Below are positions 17,603-25,418 of a DNA stretch of 64,000 bases, piece after piece (the stretch's first letter is position 1; each line of letters starts with the position of its first letter). The DNA is from Halorubrum sp. Atlit-26R (lineage in GTDB: Archaea; Halobacteriota; Halobacteria; Halobacteriales; Haloferacaceae): NCBI RefSeq assembly GCF_003666015.1, contig NZ_QPLT01000005.1, positions 124,001 to 188,000 of the forward strand, given 5' to 3'. The position numbers were made by a program, and so were the translations under genes. The notes beneath the pieces are model-generated. The model had not been told where the DNA came from. It did no database searches and saw nothing but the letters and a program-made list of their open reading frames with translations.

Positions 17603-17676
17603 CGGACGCCGTCGCATCGCGTCGGCGTCGGCGCGTGCGCCGAGCGCGGTGATCCGAATCGTAAACGTGCGACGCG

Positions 17677-17699
17677 TTTATACGGATGCCGCGGCATCC
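17677..17699 (+). promoter_or_regulatory. TATA box and palindromic operator of the TrmB-like gene
   Basis: TTTATAC (17677-17683) is immediately followed by the perfect 16-base palindrome GGATGCCGCGGCATCC (17684-17699), which ends six bases before the ATG. A protein bound to it would cover the transcription start, so repression by the gene's own product is the natural reading. It differs from the published TrmB box. Confidence 0.6.
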
Positions 17700-17705
17700 C
17701 CGGGT

Positions 17706-18512
17706 ATGGCATCTCTCCGCGATCTGGGCCTCTCCGAGTACGAGGCCCGGGCGTACCGCGCGCTCCTCCGGACCGGGCCGACGACGGCGAAGGACCTCTC
17801 GCGGGCCAGCGAGGTCCCGATGGGACGGATCTACGACGTGCTCAACAGCTTGGAGCAGCACAATCTCGTCCGCAGTCAGGCGGCGAGCCGGCCGAAGAAG
17901 TACGTCGCGGTCGAGCCGGACGCGGCGCTCGACCGCCTGCTCGACGAGAAGAAGGAGGAGCTCCGGACGCAGGCGGAGCAGTACGAGTCGGTCGTCGACG
18001 ACCTCTCGACCGAGCTCGACGCCGGCGAGCCGGTCGACGGCCAGTTCTGGACCGCGGCGGTCGGCGCCGAGGAGGCGACGGACCTCCTCTTAGAGCGGAT
18101 CGCCGCCTCGGAGCGCCGGGTCGTCGTGGTCGCGGGCGCGCCCGCGACCGGCTTCGACCTCGGCACGATCGGCGAGCGCGTGACCGCCGAGCTGGAAGCC
18201 GCGCTCGACCGCGGCGTGGAGATCCGGGTGCTGCTGTCGCCGGCGACGGTCGACGAGCTCCCCCGGAGCGTCGGTCGTCGGTACACGTCGGAGCTGGCCG
18301 ACATGGAGGGGTTCGAGGTTCGGACAATCCCGGGAATCGACGGGACGTTCAACGTGTTCGACGAGATCGAGGTGTGTATCGAGGTGCCCCACCCGCTGTC
18401 GGCGGACGAGCCGTTCGCGATGATCGACGTGAAGGACATCGAGTTCGCGACGAGCGTCAAAGACCAGTTCGAGCCGCGCTGGGCGGAGGCGGAGCCGCTG
18501 ACGTTCGGATAA
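17706..18512 (+). CDS. TrmB-family transcriptional regulator
   Basis: The 268-residue protein begins with the TrmB winged helix-turn-helix: DLGLSEYEARAYRALLRTGPTTAKDLSRASEVPMGRIYDVL. A coiled-coil segment (about 80-110) precedes a C-terminal domain of about 150 residues with a phospholipase-D-like, sugar-sensing pattern (FWTAAVGAEEATDLLLERIAAS, VRTIPGIDGTFNVFD). TrmB proteins control sugar and gluconeogenic genes. The ATG at 17706 is set by the helix-turn-helix start and by a TATA box 23-29 bases upstream. Its 3' neighbour is repeat element A. Confidence 0.9.
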   Translation: MASLRDLGLSEYEARAYRALLRTGPTTAKDLSRASEVPMGRIYDVLNSLEQHNLVRSQAASRPKKYVAVEPDAALDRLLDEKKEELRTQAEQYESVVDDLSTELDAGEPVDGQFWTAAVGAEEATDLLLERIAASERRVVVVAGAPATGFDLGTIGERVTAELEAALDRGVEIRVLLSPATVDELPRSVGRRYTSELADMEGFEVRTIPGIDGTFNVFDEIEVCIEVPHPLSADEPFAMIDVKDIEFATSVKDQFEPRWAEAEPLTFG

Positions 18513-18530
18513 GCGGCTGACAACATCTGC

Positions 18531-18942
18531 TTATAAACGGTAGTGCGGTGGCGCGTGCCGACGAGCGCCCGTAGGGCGCGAGTCGCACGCGCGAGGGAGT
18601 CGGTCGCCGAGCGGAGCGACGGCGACCGACGAGGCTGGGGAGGCGTGAGGTGCGGTTGCGGTGCTGTGCGGGGCGGGACTCAAAGGGGCAGTCGCGAGGC
18701 CACCGTAGGCGACCCAAGCACCGCAGCGAAGGAACGGAGTGACTGAGCGAGGAGCGCAGCGAGCGTACGGTGGCCTCGCGGCTGGGGCTTTGGAAGTGTT
18801 CGCAGTCGATCTGTAATCAGCAATTTATAAGCGAGCGGCTGGGGCTTTGGAAGTGTTCGCAGTCGATCTGTAATCAGCAATTTATAAGCGAGCGGCTGGG
18901 GCTTTGGAAATGTTCGCTGCCGCGCCGCTAACTACTTATAAA
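18531..18942 (+). repeat. Dispersed structured element, copy A
   Basis: This non-coding element is shared with three other sites in the window. It has a TTATAAA edge (18531-18537), hairpin P1 (18551-18592, inner stem GCGCCC/GGGCGC flanked by GA on both sides), hairpin P2 (11 bp, 18599-18609 with 18620-18630), a conserved core, and long stem P3 (15 bp, 18693-18707 with 18766-18780). CAAAGGGGCAG (18681-18691) and CTGGGGCTTTG (18782-18792) pair around P3 with a GGG/GGG internal loop. Three 57-bp tail units follow (18780, 18837, 18894; the first two identical), then a second TTATAAA (18936-18942). No credible reading frame lies inside; 18943-19001 shows nothing further. Confidence 0.88.
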
Positions 18943-19001
18943 CAATCGACAGCAACGCCCGGACTTATTTAAAATGGCTTGGAGACCACGTCTACACGCT
19001 C

Positions 19002-19928
19002 TTATCGGTCGAGTTCGTCCCGCAGGTCGCCTAAGCGGACCTCGCGCTCGGCGTGGGCGTTGTGCTGGTGGATCGACTCGTCGTTCGACTGCTTCATGTG
19101 GATCACGGCGTCGTCCGAGAGGTGCGGGAACTCCTCGACGGTGCCCTCGGCGAGCGCGCGGACGCAGTCCTCGACGAACTTCGCGTCGGCGTGGGCCTCG
19201 TAGGTCATGTGGTCCTCGTCGGGCCGCTTCGCCATGTTGTAGATGCGGGCGCTCATCGAGTCGCGGGCGACGTCGATCACGTCCCGGAGGTCCACGTCCG
19301 GGTGGCCGTCGGTCGTGATCGTCAGGGTCGCGTGGCCGCGCTGGGAGTGGCCCGGCTGCGGGACGGCGTCTAAGAACTCCTCTGTCGTCTCCTCGTCGAC
19401 GCCCAGCTCGGCGAGCTTGTCGCGGGCCCGCGACTCGCTCATGCCCTGCGAACAGGGGCAGACGGTCATGCCCGTCACCTCGGCGCCGATCTCCTCGCGG
19501 GTGCCGTCCTCGGTCGCCTCGGCGCTGGCGACGATCGTCGCCGTGCTCTGCGTCTCGATGTCGGAGGCCGGGGTGTTCTCGCGGGTGACCAGCTCCGCCG
19601 ACATCGACACCTCGGCGGTGGTGGTGTAGTCGTGTTTCTCGAGGAGTCGCTCGGCGGCGTCGCCGCAGACGTCCTCGACGCGGTACGCCTCCTCGCGGGT
19701 GATGTCCTCTAAGATTTCGTCGACCGTCGCGAGGTTCCGCGACATGTCGATCCCCTTTCGGCCACTCGGGAGGTCGACGAACACCTCGAACTCGGCCATG
19801 AGGACGATGGGCCGTTTGTCGCCGCGCGCCAGCTTGACGAGCTTCTCCACGCCGGTGACGCCGACCTGCGAGAGCCCGACGGTGACGTCGGGGGCCGAAG
19901 CCTGTACGTCCGGCAGCTGATGACTCAT
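19002..19928 (-). CDS. mptA: GTP cyclohydrolase MptA (type IB, FolE2 family)
   Basis: The 308-residue enzyme opens GTP to a cyclic dihydroneopterin phosphate, the first step of archaeal pterin and folate-like cofactor synthesis and of archaeosine-type precursors. Family signs are an N-terminal [23 protein letters not shown], the metal-site phrase [12 protein letters not shown] and a C-terminal [13 protein letters not shown] chose the MSHQLPD start at 19928; an ATG three codons earlier (19937) is equally readable. It is convergent with the TrmB-like gene across repeat element A. Confidence 0.92.
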   Translation of the reverse strand: MSHQLPDVQASAPDVTVGLSQVGVTGVEKLVKLARGDKRPIVLMAEFEVFVDLPSGRKGIDMSRNLATVDEILEDITREEAYRVEDVCGDAAERLLEKHDYTTTAEVSMSAELVTRENTPASDIETQSTATIVASAEATEDGTREEIGAEVTGMTVCPCSQGMSESRARDKLAELGVDEETTEEFLDAVPQPGHSQRGHATLTITTDGHPDVDLRDVIDVARDSMSARIYNMAKRPDEDHMTYEAHADAKFVEDCVRALAEGTVEEFPHLSDDAVIHMKQSNDESIHQHNAHAEREVRLGDLRDELDR

Positions 19929-20087
19929 TACGAACATGATAGGGACTGCCGGGATTAGCCCTTTCGGAAGGGGGAGGTGCGTCTGGTAGTCGCCCGCGTG
20001 CGACCCGACCGCGCGAACGGGCGGCGCGGCGCTCGCCGTCGACTCGCGCGTGTGAGACGCCCACGTCCCGCGGGTCGTAACGCACGA

Positions 20088-20095
20088 TTTATAAC
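20088..20095 (+). promoter_or_regulatory. TATA box of the L21e-rpoF operon
   Basis: TTTATAAC lies 28-35 bases upstream of the L21e ATG, in a region that also serves the divergent mptA gene. This places transcription start close to the start codon. Confidence 0.6.
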
Positions 20096-20122
20096 GGCGG
20101 CAGCGGAAGGTGTCCCAAGACC

Positions 20123-20416
20123 ATGCCGAGTTCCAATGGGCCGCAGAAGGCGACTCGCGACAAGCTCTCGAACAAACCCCGAAACCGCGGGACCTCCCCG
20201 CCGCAGCGAGCGATCCAGGAGTTCGAGGAGGGGTCGCAGGTCCACCTCAAGATCGACCCGAGCGTCCCCAAGGGACGCTTCCACCCGCGGTTCGACGGCC
20301 GTACCGGGACCGTCGTCGGCAAGCAGGGCTCCGCGTTCAAAGTCGAGATCCCGGACGGCGGCAAGACGAAGACGCTCATCGTCACCGCCGCCCACATGAG
20401 CGCGCAGCAGAACTGA
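20123..20416 (+). CDS. rpl21e: 50S ribosomal protein L21e
   Basis: The 97-residue protein is the archaeal/eukaryotic L21e of the large ribosomal subunit. It shows the basic N-terminus with THR-like [12 protein letters not shown], the SH3-like barrel with [36 protein letters not shown], and the ending VTAAHM. The length is normal. It is separated by one base from rpoF, an arrangement kept in many archaea, so ribosome and RNA polymerase subunits are co-expressed. Confidence 0.96.
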   Translation: MPSSNGPQKATRDKLSNKPRNRGTSPPQRAIQEFEEGSQVHLKIDPSVPKGRFHPRFDGRTGTVVGKQGSAFKVEIPDGGKTKTLIVTAAHMSAQQN

Positions 20417-20417
20417 G

Positions 20418-20774
20418 ATGACCATCTTCAAAGAGAAGCTCGACGAGGAGTACGTCACCACCTCCGAGGCGAAGGAGATCCTCGTGGAGATCGAAGACGA
20501 GCGCGCGGAAGACGAGGACCGCGACCTCCGCTACGAGCTGGCTCGCGCGATCGAGCACGTCAACCGGTTCGCGGAGCTCGACGCCGACGAGTCCCGCGAG
20601 CTCGTCGAGGAGCTGGCCGAGCTCGAACAGATCGACGTGCCGACCGCGGTGAAGATCGCGGACCTGCTCCCCGAGGACCGCACGGAGCTCCGCTCGGTGT
20701 TCGCCCAGGAGCGCTACTCGCTCGACGGCGAGGAGCTCGACGAGATCCTCGACGTCGTCGCGAAGTACGCCTGA
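20418..20774 (+). CDS. rpoF: DNA-directed RNA polymerase subunit Rpo4 (RpoF)
   Basis: The 118-residue protein is the archaeal Rpb4 homologue, which pairs with Rpo7 to form the polymerase stalk that binds exiting RNA. The recognisable run is EYVTTSEAKEILVEI, then the helical HRDC-like domain with LIVEELAELEQID-type pattern (RELVEELAELEQIDVPTAV) and the ending ELDEILDVVAKYA. The ATG sits one base after the L21e stop. A pyrimidine-rich stretch (about 20800-20860) follows the gene and may act in termination. Confidence 0.95.
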   Translation: MTIFKEKLDEEYVTTSEAKEILVEIEDERAEDEDRDLRYELARAIEHVNRFAELDADESRELVEELAELEQIDVPTAVKIADLLPEDRTELRSVFAQERYSLDGEELDEILDVVAKYA

Positions 20775-20887
20775 GCGCGGCTCGCGCCGATTCGCACGAC
20801 CTTCTCTCCTTCCCGCTCCTCCCCTTCCGCGCCCTGCCCTTCCGTTCTCGACTCGCCAGATTCTCCGCCGCGACGTCCCGCCTCGCC

Positions 20888-20905
20888 AGCGGTTTTTTCA
20901 CCGCT
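20888..20905 (+). terminator. Small hairpin with T-run between rpoF and the DUF655 gene
   Basis: AGCGGT and its complement ACCGCT enclose TTTTTC. A T-rich loop after a long pyrimidine tract could end the rpoF transcript, but it also lies 19 bases before the next ATG and could be an operator. Confidence 0.35.
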
Positions 20906-20923
20906 CGGAGCGATAAACGATAC

Positions 20924-21547
20924 ATGGACAACGCCGACGGCGACGGGACGCCGGCCGACGATCGGAGCGGGGGCGACGCCGCCGCGGACGCCGCCGCCGG
21001 GGACGACGGCCCGACCGCCGTCCTGCTCGACGTGCTGCCGAACGGGCGGCCGGACGACGACCGCCCGCAGTCCAGTAAGTCGCCGGTGGCGTACGGGCTC
21101 GGCGTCGGTTCGTTCGCGCTGTACGAGCTGACGCTCGCCGACGACGCGGACGCCTCGGTGGGCGACCGGATCGCGCTGGACGGGCCGACCGTCGGCCGCT
21201 ACCGCGAGGTCTCGTTCGACGACCTCACGCGGAACGCGGCCGCGGAGATCGAGTACGCCGCCGAGGCGATCGTCGAGGCCGACGAGGAGCGGTTCGTCGA
21301 CTTCTACAACGAGGCGGGGCCGATCACCCTCCGGCTCCACCAGCTGAACCTGCTTCCCGGAATCGGCAAGAAGCTGCGGAACGACCTCCTCGACGAGCGG
21401 AAGCGCGGGCCCTTCGAGAGCTTCGCCGACGTCGAGGAGCGCATCTCCGGGCTCCACCGCCCGCGGGAGGTGATCTTAGAACGGATCGTCGAGGAGATCC
21501 GCGAGGACGACCTGAAGTACCGGACGTTCGTCGGCCGCGAGGAGTAA
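20924..21547 (+). CDS. DUF655 family nucleic-acid-binding protein
   Basis: The 207-residue protein is the archaeal DUF655 family, regularly found between rpoF and ksgA. After an acidic N-terminal extension (about 1-45) comes an OB-like beta domain (VAYGLGVGSFALYELTL) and then a helix-hairpin-helix region, NLLPGIGKKLRNDLLDERKRGPFESFADVEERI, which usually binds DNA or RNA backbone. Conserved neighbours (ribosomal protein, polymerase subunit, rRNA methylase) suggest a role in RNA metabolism. No biochemical role is established. Confidence 0.9.
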   Translation: MDNADGDGTPADDRSGGDAAADAAAGDDGPTAVLLDVLPNGRPDDDRPQSSKSPVAYGLGVGSFALYELTLADDADASVGDRIALDGPTVGRYREVSFDDLTRNAAAEIEYAAEAIVEADEERFVDFYNEAGPITLRLHQLNLLPGIGKKLRNDLLDERKRGPFESFADVEERISGLHRPREVILERIVEEIREDDLKYRTFVGREE

Positions 21548-21624
21548 GGCGGCGCCCTCCCTCGGAGGCCGCTCCGGTGACCCCGAAACGAGGCTTTTAC
21601 CCGAACACCGCGTGTACCCCGGCT

Positions 21625-22512
21625 ATGACCGACTCATCGACGGGTGAGGGCGCCGCGTACGGGAGCCGCGATCCCGACGCGCTCGCGAGGCGGGCCGGCG
21701 CGCGCGCCGACCCCGGCCGCGACCAGCACTTCCTCGTCGACGACCGGGTCCTCGACCGGATCCCGGGGTACCTCCCGGACGACGCCGACCGGAGCCACCT
21801 CCTGGAGATCGGCGGCGGCGCGGGCGCGCTCACCGACCGGCTGCTGGCGACGGCGAGCGACTCCTCGGGGCGCCTGACGGTGATCGAGCGCGACGGCGCG
21901 TTCGCCGACTTCCTCCGCGAGGAGTTCGCGGCCGCGGTCGCCGACGGCCTGCTCGACGTGGTCGAGGGGGACGCGCTCGACGTCGACCTCCCGCCGTTCA
22001 CCGCCTGCGTCGCCAACCTCCCGTACGGGGTCTCCTCGGAGATCGCCTTCCGCTTGCTCCCTGAGAAGAAACCGCTCGTGTTGATGTTCCAGGCCGAGTT
22101 CGCCGACCGGATGGTGGCGTCGGCCGGCGAGTCCGAGTACGGCCGGCTCTCGGTGTCGGCGCAGCACTACGCCGACGTGGAGATCGTCGAGCGCGTCCCG
22201 AAGGAGGCGTTCGACCCCCAGCCCGCCGTCGAGAGCGCCGTCGTGCGCTGTATCCCTCGCGACCCGGAGTACGCCGTCGGCGACGAGGCGTTCTTCCTCC
22301 GGTTCGTGAAGGCGCTGTTCACCCAGCGACGCAAGACGGTGCGGAACGCGGTGCGGAACACGGCGCACATCTCGGGGCTCGACGACCCGGACGCGGTCGT
22401 CGACGCCGCCGACGAGGAGCTCATGAGCAGCCGGCCGGGTACGCTGGAACCGGCGGCGTTCGCCGCGTTGGCGGAGCTGGCCCGCGAGCGCGGCGCCCCG
22501 ACGGAGACGTGA
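21625..22512 (+). CDS. ksgA: 16S rRNA dimethyladenosine transferase (KsgA/Dim1)
   Basis: The 295-residue enzyme dimethylates two adjacent adenines near the 3' end of 16S rRNA late in small-subunit assembly. Motifs are the early DQHFLVDD (33-40), the SAM site EIGGGAGALT (61-70) and NLPY (131-134), followed by the C-terminal domain with FTQRRKTVRN-like basic residues. I chose the ATG at 21625: a CTTTTA box lies about 28 bases upstream and a longer frame would include it. The stop precedes the mscS start by two bases. Confidence 0.95.
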   Translation: MTDSSTGEGAAYGSRDPDALARRAGARADPGRDQHFLVDDRVLDRIPGYLPDDADRSHLLEIGGGAGALTDRLLATASDSSGRLTVIERDGAFADFLREEFAAAVADGLLDVVEGDALDVDLPPFTACVANLPYGVSSEIAFRLLPEKKPLVLMFQAEFADRMVASAGESEYGRLSVSAQHYADVEIVERVPKEAFDPQPAVESAVVRCIPRDPEYAVGDEAFFLRFVKALFTQRRKTVRNAVRNTAHISGLDDPDAVVDAADEELMSSRPGTLEPAAFAALAELARERGAPTET

Positions 22513-22514
22513 CT

Positions 22515-23714
22515 ATGACGAGCTGGATCGGCGTCGTGACGGAGCTCCAGCGCGCGCTCGCGGGCAACTTCGAGCGGTTCGCCGCCTCGGTCGGGATCGT
22601 CGCCGCGGTGGTGACGGTCCGGTTCCTGACGGGGCGACTGAAGCACGGGGACCGGGACCTCAGCTCCACGCAGCGGCTCCTGCTGTCGGCGGCGGTCGGC
22701 GTCGCGACCGCGGCCGGCGCGCTCACGCTGATCGCGGTGTGGGACCGGAGCGGCGCCCTCTTCGAGACGGCGCGCTCGGCGCTGAGCGCGAACCAGCTGT
22801 CGAACGTCGTCCTCGCCGTGATCCTCCTCGCGATCGCGTACGCGCTCACGGACTTCCTCGGCGGCGTCGTCCGCGAGGTCGGCGCCGAGAGCGCGTCGAT
22901 CTCCAAACACCAGCAGGAGGTGATCCTCCGGATCACGCAGTTGACCGTCTACACGTCGGCGATCCTCGCGGTCGTCGGGCTGTTCACCGAGAACGTCGGC
23001 AGCCTCCTCGTCGGCGCGGGATTCTTAGGGATCGTGATCGGGATGGCGGCCCGGCAGACGCTCGGCGCGATCCTCGCGGGGTTCGTGCTGATGTTCTCGC
23101 GCCCCTTCGAGGTCGGCGACTGGGTGGAGATCGGCGACCACGAGGGGACCGTGACCGAGATATCGATCATGAGCACCCGCCTCCGGTCGTTCGACGGCGA
23201 GGTGATCACGATGCCGAACGACGACGTCCGCTCGGGGTCGATCGTCGACCGCTCGCGGCGGAACCGGCTGCGGATCGAAATCGAGGTCGGCGTCGACTAC
23301 GACACCGACGTCGAGCGCGCGGCCGCCGTCGTCGAGGAGGCGGTCGCGGACGTCGAGGACGTCGCCGAGATGCCGGAGCCGAACGCCGTGACGAAGCGGT
23401 TCGACGACTCGGCGGTCGTGTTGGGGCTCCGCTACTGGATCCGGAACCCGAGCATGCGGAAGCGCTGGCGGACCCAGACGGCGGCCATGAACGCGATGAA
23501 GGGCGCGCTCGAAGACGACGGGATCGTCATCCCGTTCCCGCAGCAGACGCTCTCCGCCCGCGCGGAGGACGCCTCAGGGCCGCAGTTGGACGCGGCGGTC
23601 GAGGACCGGGCGGCGACGCGCGGCGGGTCTGAAAGCTCCGGCGACGGCGACGCTGACGACTCCGAGGCGGAGGGCGACGACGCTGACGACTCCGAGGCGG
23701 AGGGTGACGACTGA
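22515..23714 (+). CDS. MscS-type mechanosensitive ion channel
   Basis: The 399-residue membrane protein has four hydrophobic segments (about 17-38, 55-77, 95-115, 135-175) and the MscS core with pore-lining helix GAGFLGIVIGMAARQTLGAILAG, then the beta domain SRPFEVGDWVEIGDHEGTVTEISIMSTRLRSFDGEVITMPND. It releases solutes on hypo-osmotic shock, a plausible need in fluctuating brine. The last 30 residues are an acidic tail formed by a 10-residue repeat. It overlaps the next gene by one base. Confidence 0.93.
   Translation: MTSWIGVVTELQRALAGNFERFAASVGIVAAVVTVRFLTGRLKHGDRDLSSTQRLLLSAAVGVATAAGALTLIAVWDRSGALFETARSALSANQLSNVVLAVILLAIAYALTDFLGGVVREVGAESASISKHQQEVILRITQLTVYTSAILAVVGLFTENVGSLLVGAGFLGIVIGMAARQTLGAILAGFVLMFSRPFEVGDWVEIGDHEGTVTEISIMSTRLRSFDGEVITMPNDDVRSGSIVDRSRRNRLRIEIEVGVDYDTDVERAAAVVEEAVADVEDVAEMPEPNAVTKRFDDSAVVLGLRYWIRNPSMRKRWRTQTAAMNAMKGALEDDGIVIPFPQQTLSARAEDASGPQLDAAVEDRAATRGGSESSGDGDADDSEAEGDDADDSEAEGDD
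23649..23708 (+). repeat. 30-bp tandem repeat in the mscS tail
   Basis: Two units of 30 bases differ at one position and encode DADDSEAEGD twice at the very end of the channel protein. The tail is cytoplasmic and acidic, so length changes are probably tolerated. Confidence 0.8.
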
Positions 23715-24307
23715 TGACCGCGGACGAGCGCGACGCCGACCTCGCGCAGCGACGCGGCCTCGACGACGTCACGGTCTACCAGCCCGCCGAGGACTCCGGG
23801 CTGCTCGCTGAGGCGGCGATCGAAGAGGCGCACGGGCGGGTGCTGGAGGTCGGGACGGGCTCGGGGTGGGTCGCCGAGCGGGTCGCGACCGAGCGCGACC
23901 TCGACGTGGTCGGCAGCGACCTCAATCCGCACGCGGCGCGGCAGGCCCGCGAGCGCGGGGTCGAGGCCGTCGTCGCCGACCTGCTCTCGCCGTTCCGCGC
24001 GGACGCGTTCGACGCGGTGTGTTTCAATCCGCCGTACCTGCCGACCGACCCCGAAAACGAGTGGGACGACTGGATGGAACACGCCCTCTCCGGCGGCGAG
24101 TCGGGCCGCGAACTCATCGAACCGTTCCTCGCGGACGTGGGGCGCGTGCTCGCGCCCGACGGCGTCGTCCTTCTCTTGGTCTCCTCGCTCACCGGGTACG
24201 ACGAGGTGCTCGCCCTGGTCGAGGACGCGGGGTTCGACCACGAGGTCGTCGTCGAGGAGTCGTTCCCCTTCGAGACGCTCACGGTGCTGGCGCTCCGGCG
24301 GGCGTGA
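23714..24307 (+). CDS. HemK2/Mtq2-type protein N5-glutamine methyltransferase
   Basis: The 197-residue SAM-dependent enzyme has the family entry VYQPAEDSGLL (21-31), the SAM loop EVGTGSGWVAE (45-55) and the NPPYLP motif (105-110) that holds the substrate amide. Archaeal and eukaryotic members of this size methylate the GGQ glutamine of the class I release factor aRF1, so a translation role fits its place behind ksgA. The ATG overlaps the mscS stop (TGATG). Confidence 0.9.
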   Translation: MTADERDADLAQRRGLDDVTVYQPAEDSGLLAEAAIEEAHGRVLEVGTGSGWVAERVATERDLDVVGSDLNPHAARQARERGVEAVVADLLSPFRADAFDAVCFNPPYLPTDPENEWDDWMEHALSGGESGRELIEPFLADVGRVLAPDGVVLLLVSSLTGYDEVLALVEDAGFDHEVVVEESFPFETLTVLALRRA

Positions 24308-24370
24308 CGCTCTCCCCTCGTCGCCGCCCTCGCAGTAGTATTATTATAGGGCATATCACACATTAGCAAA

Positions 24371-24377
24371 TATTATA
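24371..24377 (+). promoter_or_regulatory. TATA box of the methionine synthase genes
   Basis: TATTATA lies 25-31 bases before the ATG at 24402. The surrounding 24336-24392 is an unusually AT-rich stretch with further TATA-like words (TTATTATAG at 24341, GTATATCT at 24383), leaving room for a regulator or alternative promoters. Confidence 0.55.
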
Positions 24378-24401
24378 CGACGGTATATCTAACGGACGGT
24401 G

Positions 24402-25418
24402 ATGACCGAACGTGTCGCGGCGACGCCGGGGCTGTACCCGCTCCCGGACCGGGCGAAAGAGACGCTCTCAGACCTGAAGGGCCACCAGAAGGGAGATCTA
24501 CTGAGCGGCGACGAGAGCGAGTCGATCGCGGCGGAGTACGGCGAGGTGCGCGCCGAGTACGTCGACGACCAGCTGGACGCCGGCCTCGACCTGATCAGTG
24601 AGGGGCAGGGCCGCTGGGACGACATGATCGCGCACCCGCTGACGGTCCACGACAGCGTCGAGACCGGCGGGATCGTGCGGTACTACGACAACAACAACTT
24701 CTACCGCGACCCGCGCGTCGTCGACGACATCGGCGCCTCCGGCGACGTGGCCGGCGAACTGGAGAAGGCCGCGGACCTGCTCGACGACGCCGACGGCGCC
24801 GCCGACGCGTCGCTCGCGACGACGCTCCCCGGGCCGTACTCGCTGGCGGACCTCGCGACGGACGAGTACTACGGCGACGAGGCGGAGTTCCAGGCGGCGA
24901 TCGCGGAGTTCCTCGCGGGCGAGGTCGCGGCGTTCCCCGACCACGAGACGCTGTTCCTCCTCGAACCGTCGCTCGTCACGAACCCGCCCGCCGAGGGCGA
25001 CGAGGGGCGCGCGACCGACGCGATCGCGACGGTCGCGGCCGAGACCGACGCCGACGTGGTCGTCCAGACGTTTTACGGCGCGCTCGGCGAGAAGCTGTAC
25101 GCCCACCTCGTCGACGAGGCGGGCGCGGACGCGCTCGGCCTCGACCTCGTCGCCGGCGACCGCGACGACACCGTCTACAACGTCCAGGAGTTCGGCTCCA
25201 CCGACTCGCTGTCGCTCGGCCTCGTCGACGGGCAGAACACGCTCGTCGAGGACGCGGAGACGGTCGCGGAGCGCGTCGAGTGGTTCGAGGAACAGATCCC
25301 CCTTGAGGGGTTCGACCGGACCTACCTCACGCCGAACACCGAGCTGTTCTACCTGCCGACGAACAAGTACCGCGAGAAGCTGAACGCGCTCGCCGCCGCC
25401 GCGGAGGTGCTCGACTGA
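24402..25418 (+). CDS. MetE-like protein lacking the zinc site
   Basis: The 338-residue protein has the TIM-barrel layout of the MetE family (LYPLPDRAKETL at the start, EGQGRWDDM, LPGPYSLADL). Where catalytic MetE has the zinc ligands H-x-C, this protein reads VVVQTFYG, and no C-terminal Cys follows, so it should not activate homocysteine itself. It probably forms a complex with the next gene product or binds the methyl donor. It overlaps that gene (TGATG). The ATG at 24402 fits the TATA spacing. Confidence 0.85.
   Translation: MTERVAATPGLYPLPDRAKETLSDLKGHQKGDLLSGDESESIAAEYGEVRAEYVDDQLDAGLDLISEGQGRWDDMIAHPLTVHDSVETGGIVRYYDNNNFYRDPRVVDDIGASGDVAGELEKAADLLDDADGAADASLATTLPGPYSLADLATDEYYGDEAEFQAAIAEFLAGEVAAFPDHETLFLLEPSLVTNPPAEGDEGRATDAIATVAAETDADVVVQTFYGALGEKLYAHLVDEAGADALGLDLVAGDRDDTVYNVQEFGSTDSLSLGLVDGQNTLVEDAETVAERVEWFEEQIPLEGFDRTYLTPNTELFYLPTNKYREKLNALAAAAEVLD

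Noticed and set aside
18543..18746. Short open frames inside repeat elements A, B, C and D
   Set aside because: The same positions in the other copies carry frameshifts and stops while base pairing is kept, so selection acts on structure, not protein.
18531..18942. CRISPR-like array from the 57-bp units
   Set aside because: Units abut with no unique spacers, only one to three occur, and no cas genes are present.
19929..19937. Longer MptA start at ATG 19937
   Set aside because: It adds only three residues; no promoter or homology evidence separates it from 19928, so the shorter form was kept.
20775..20923. Small gene in the pyrimidine-rich gap after rpoF
   Set aside because: The stretch is low-complexity C/T sequence with no start of plausible spacing; it looks like a terminator region.
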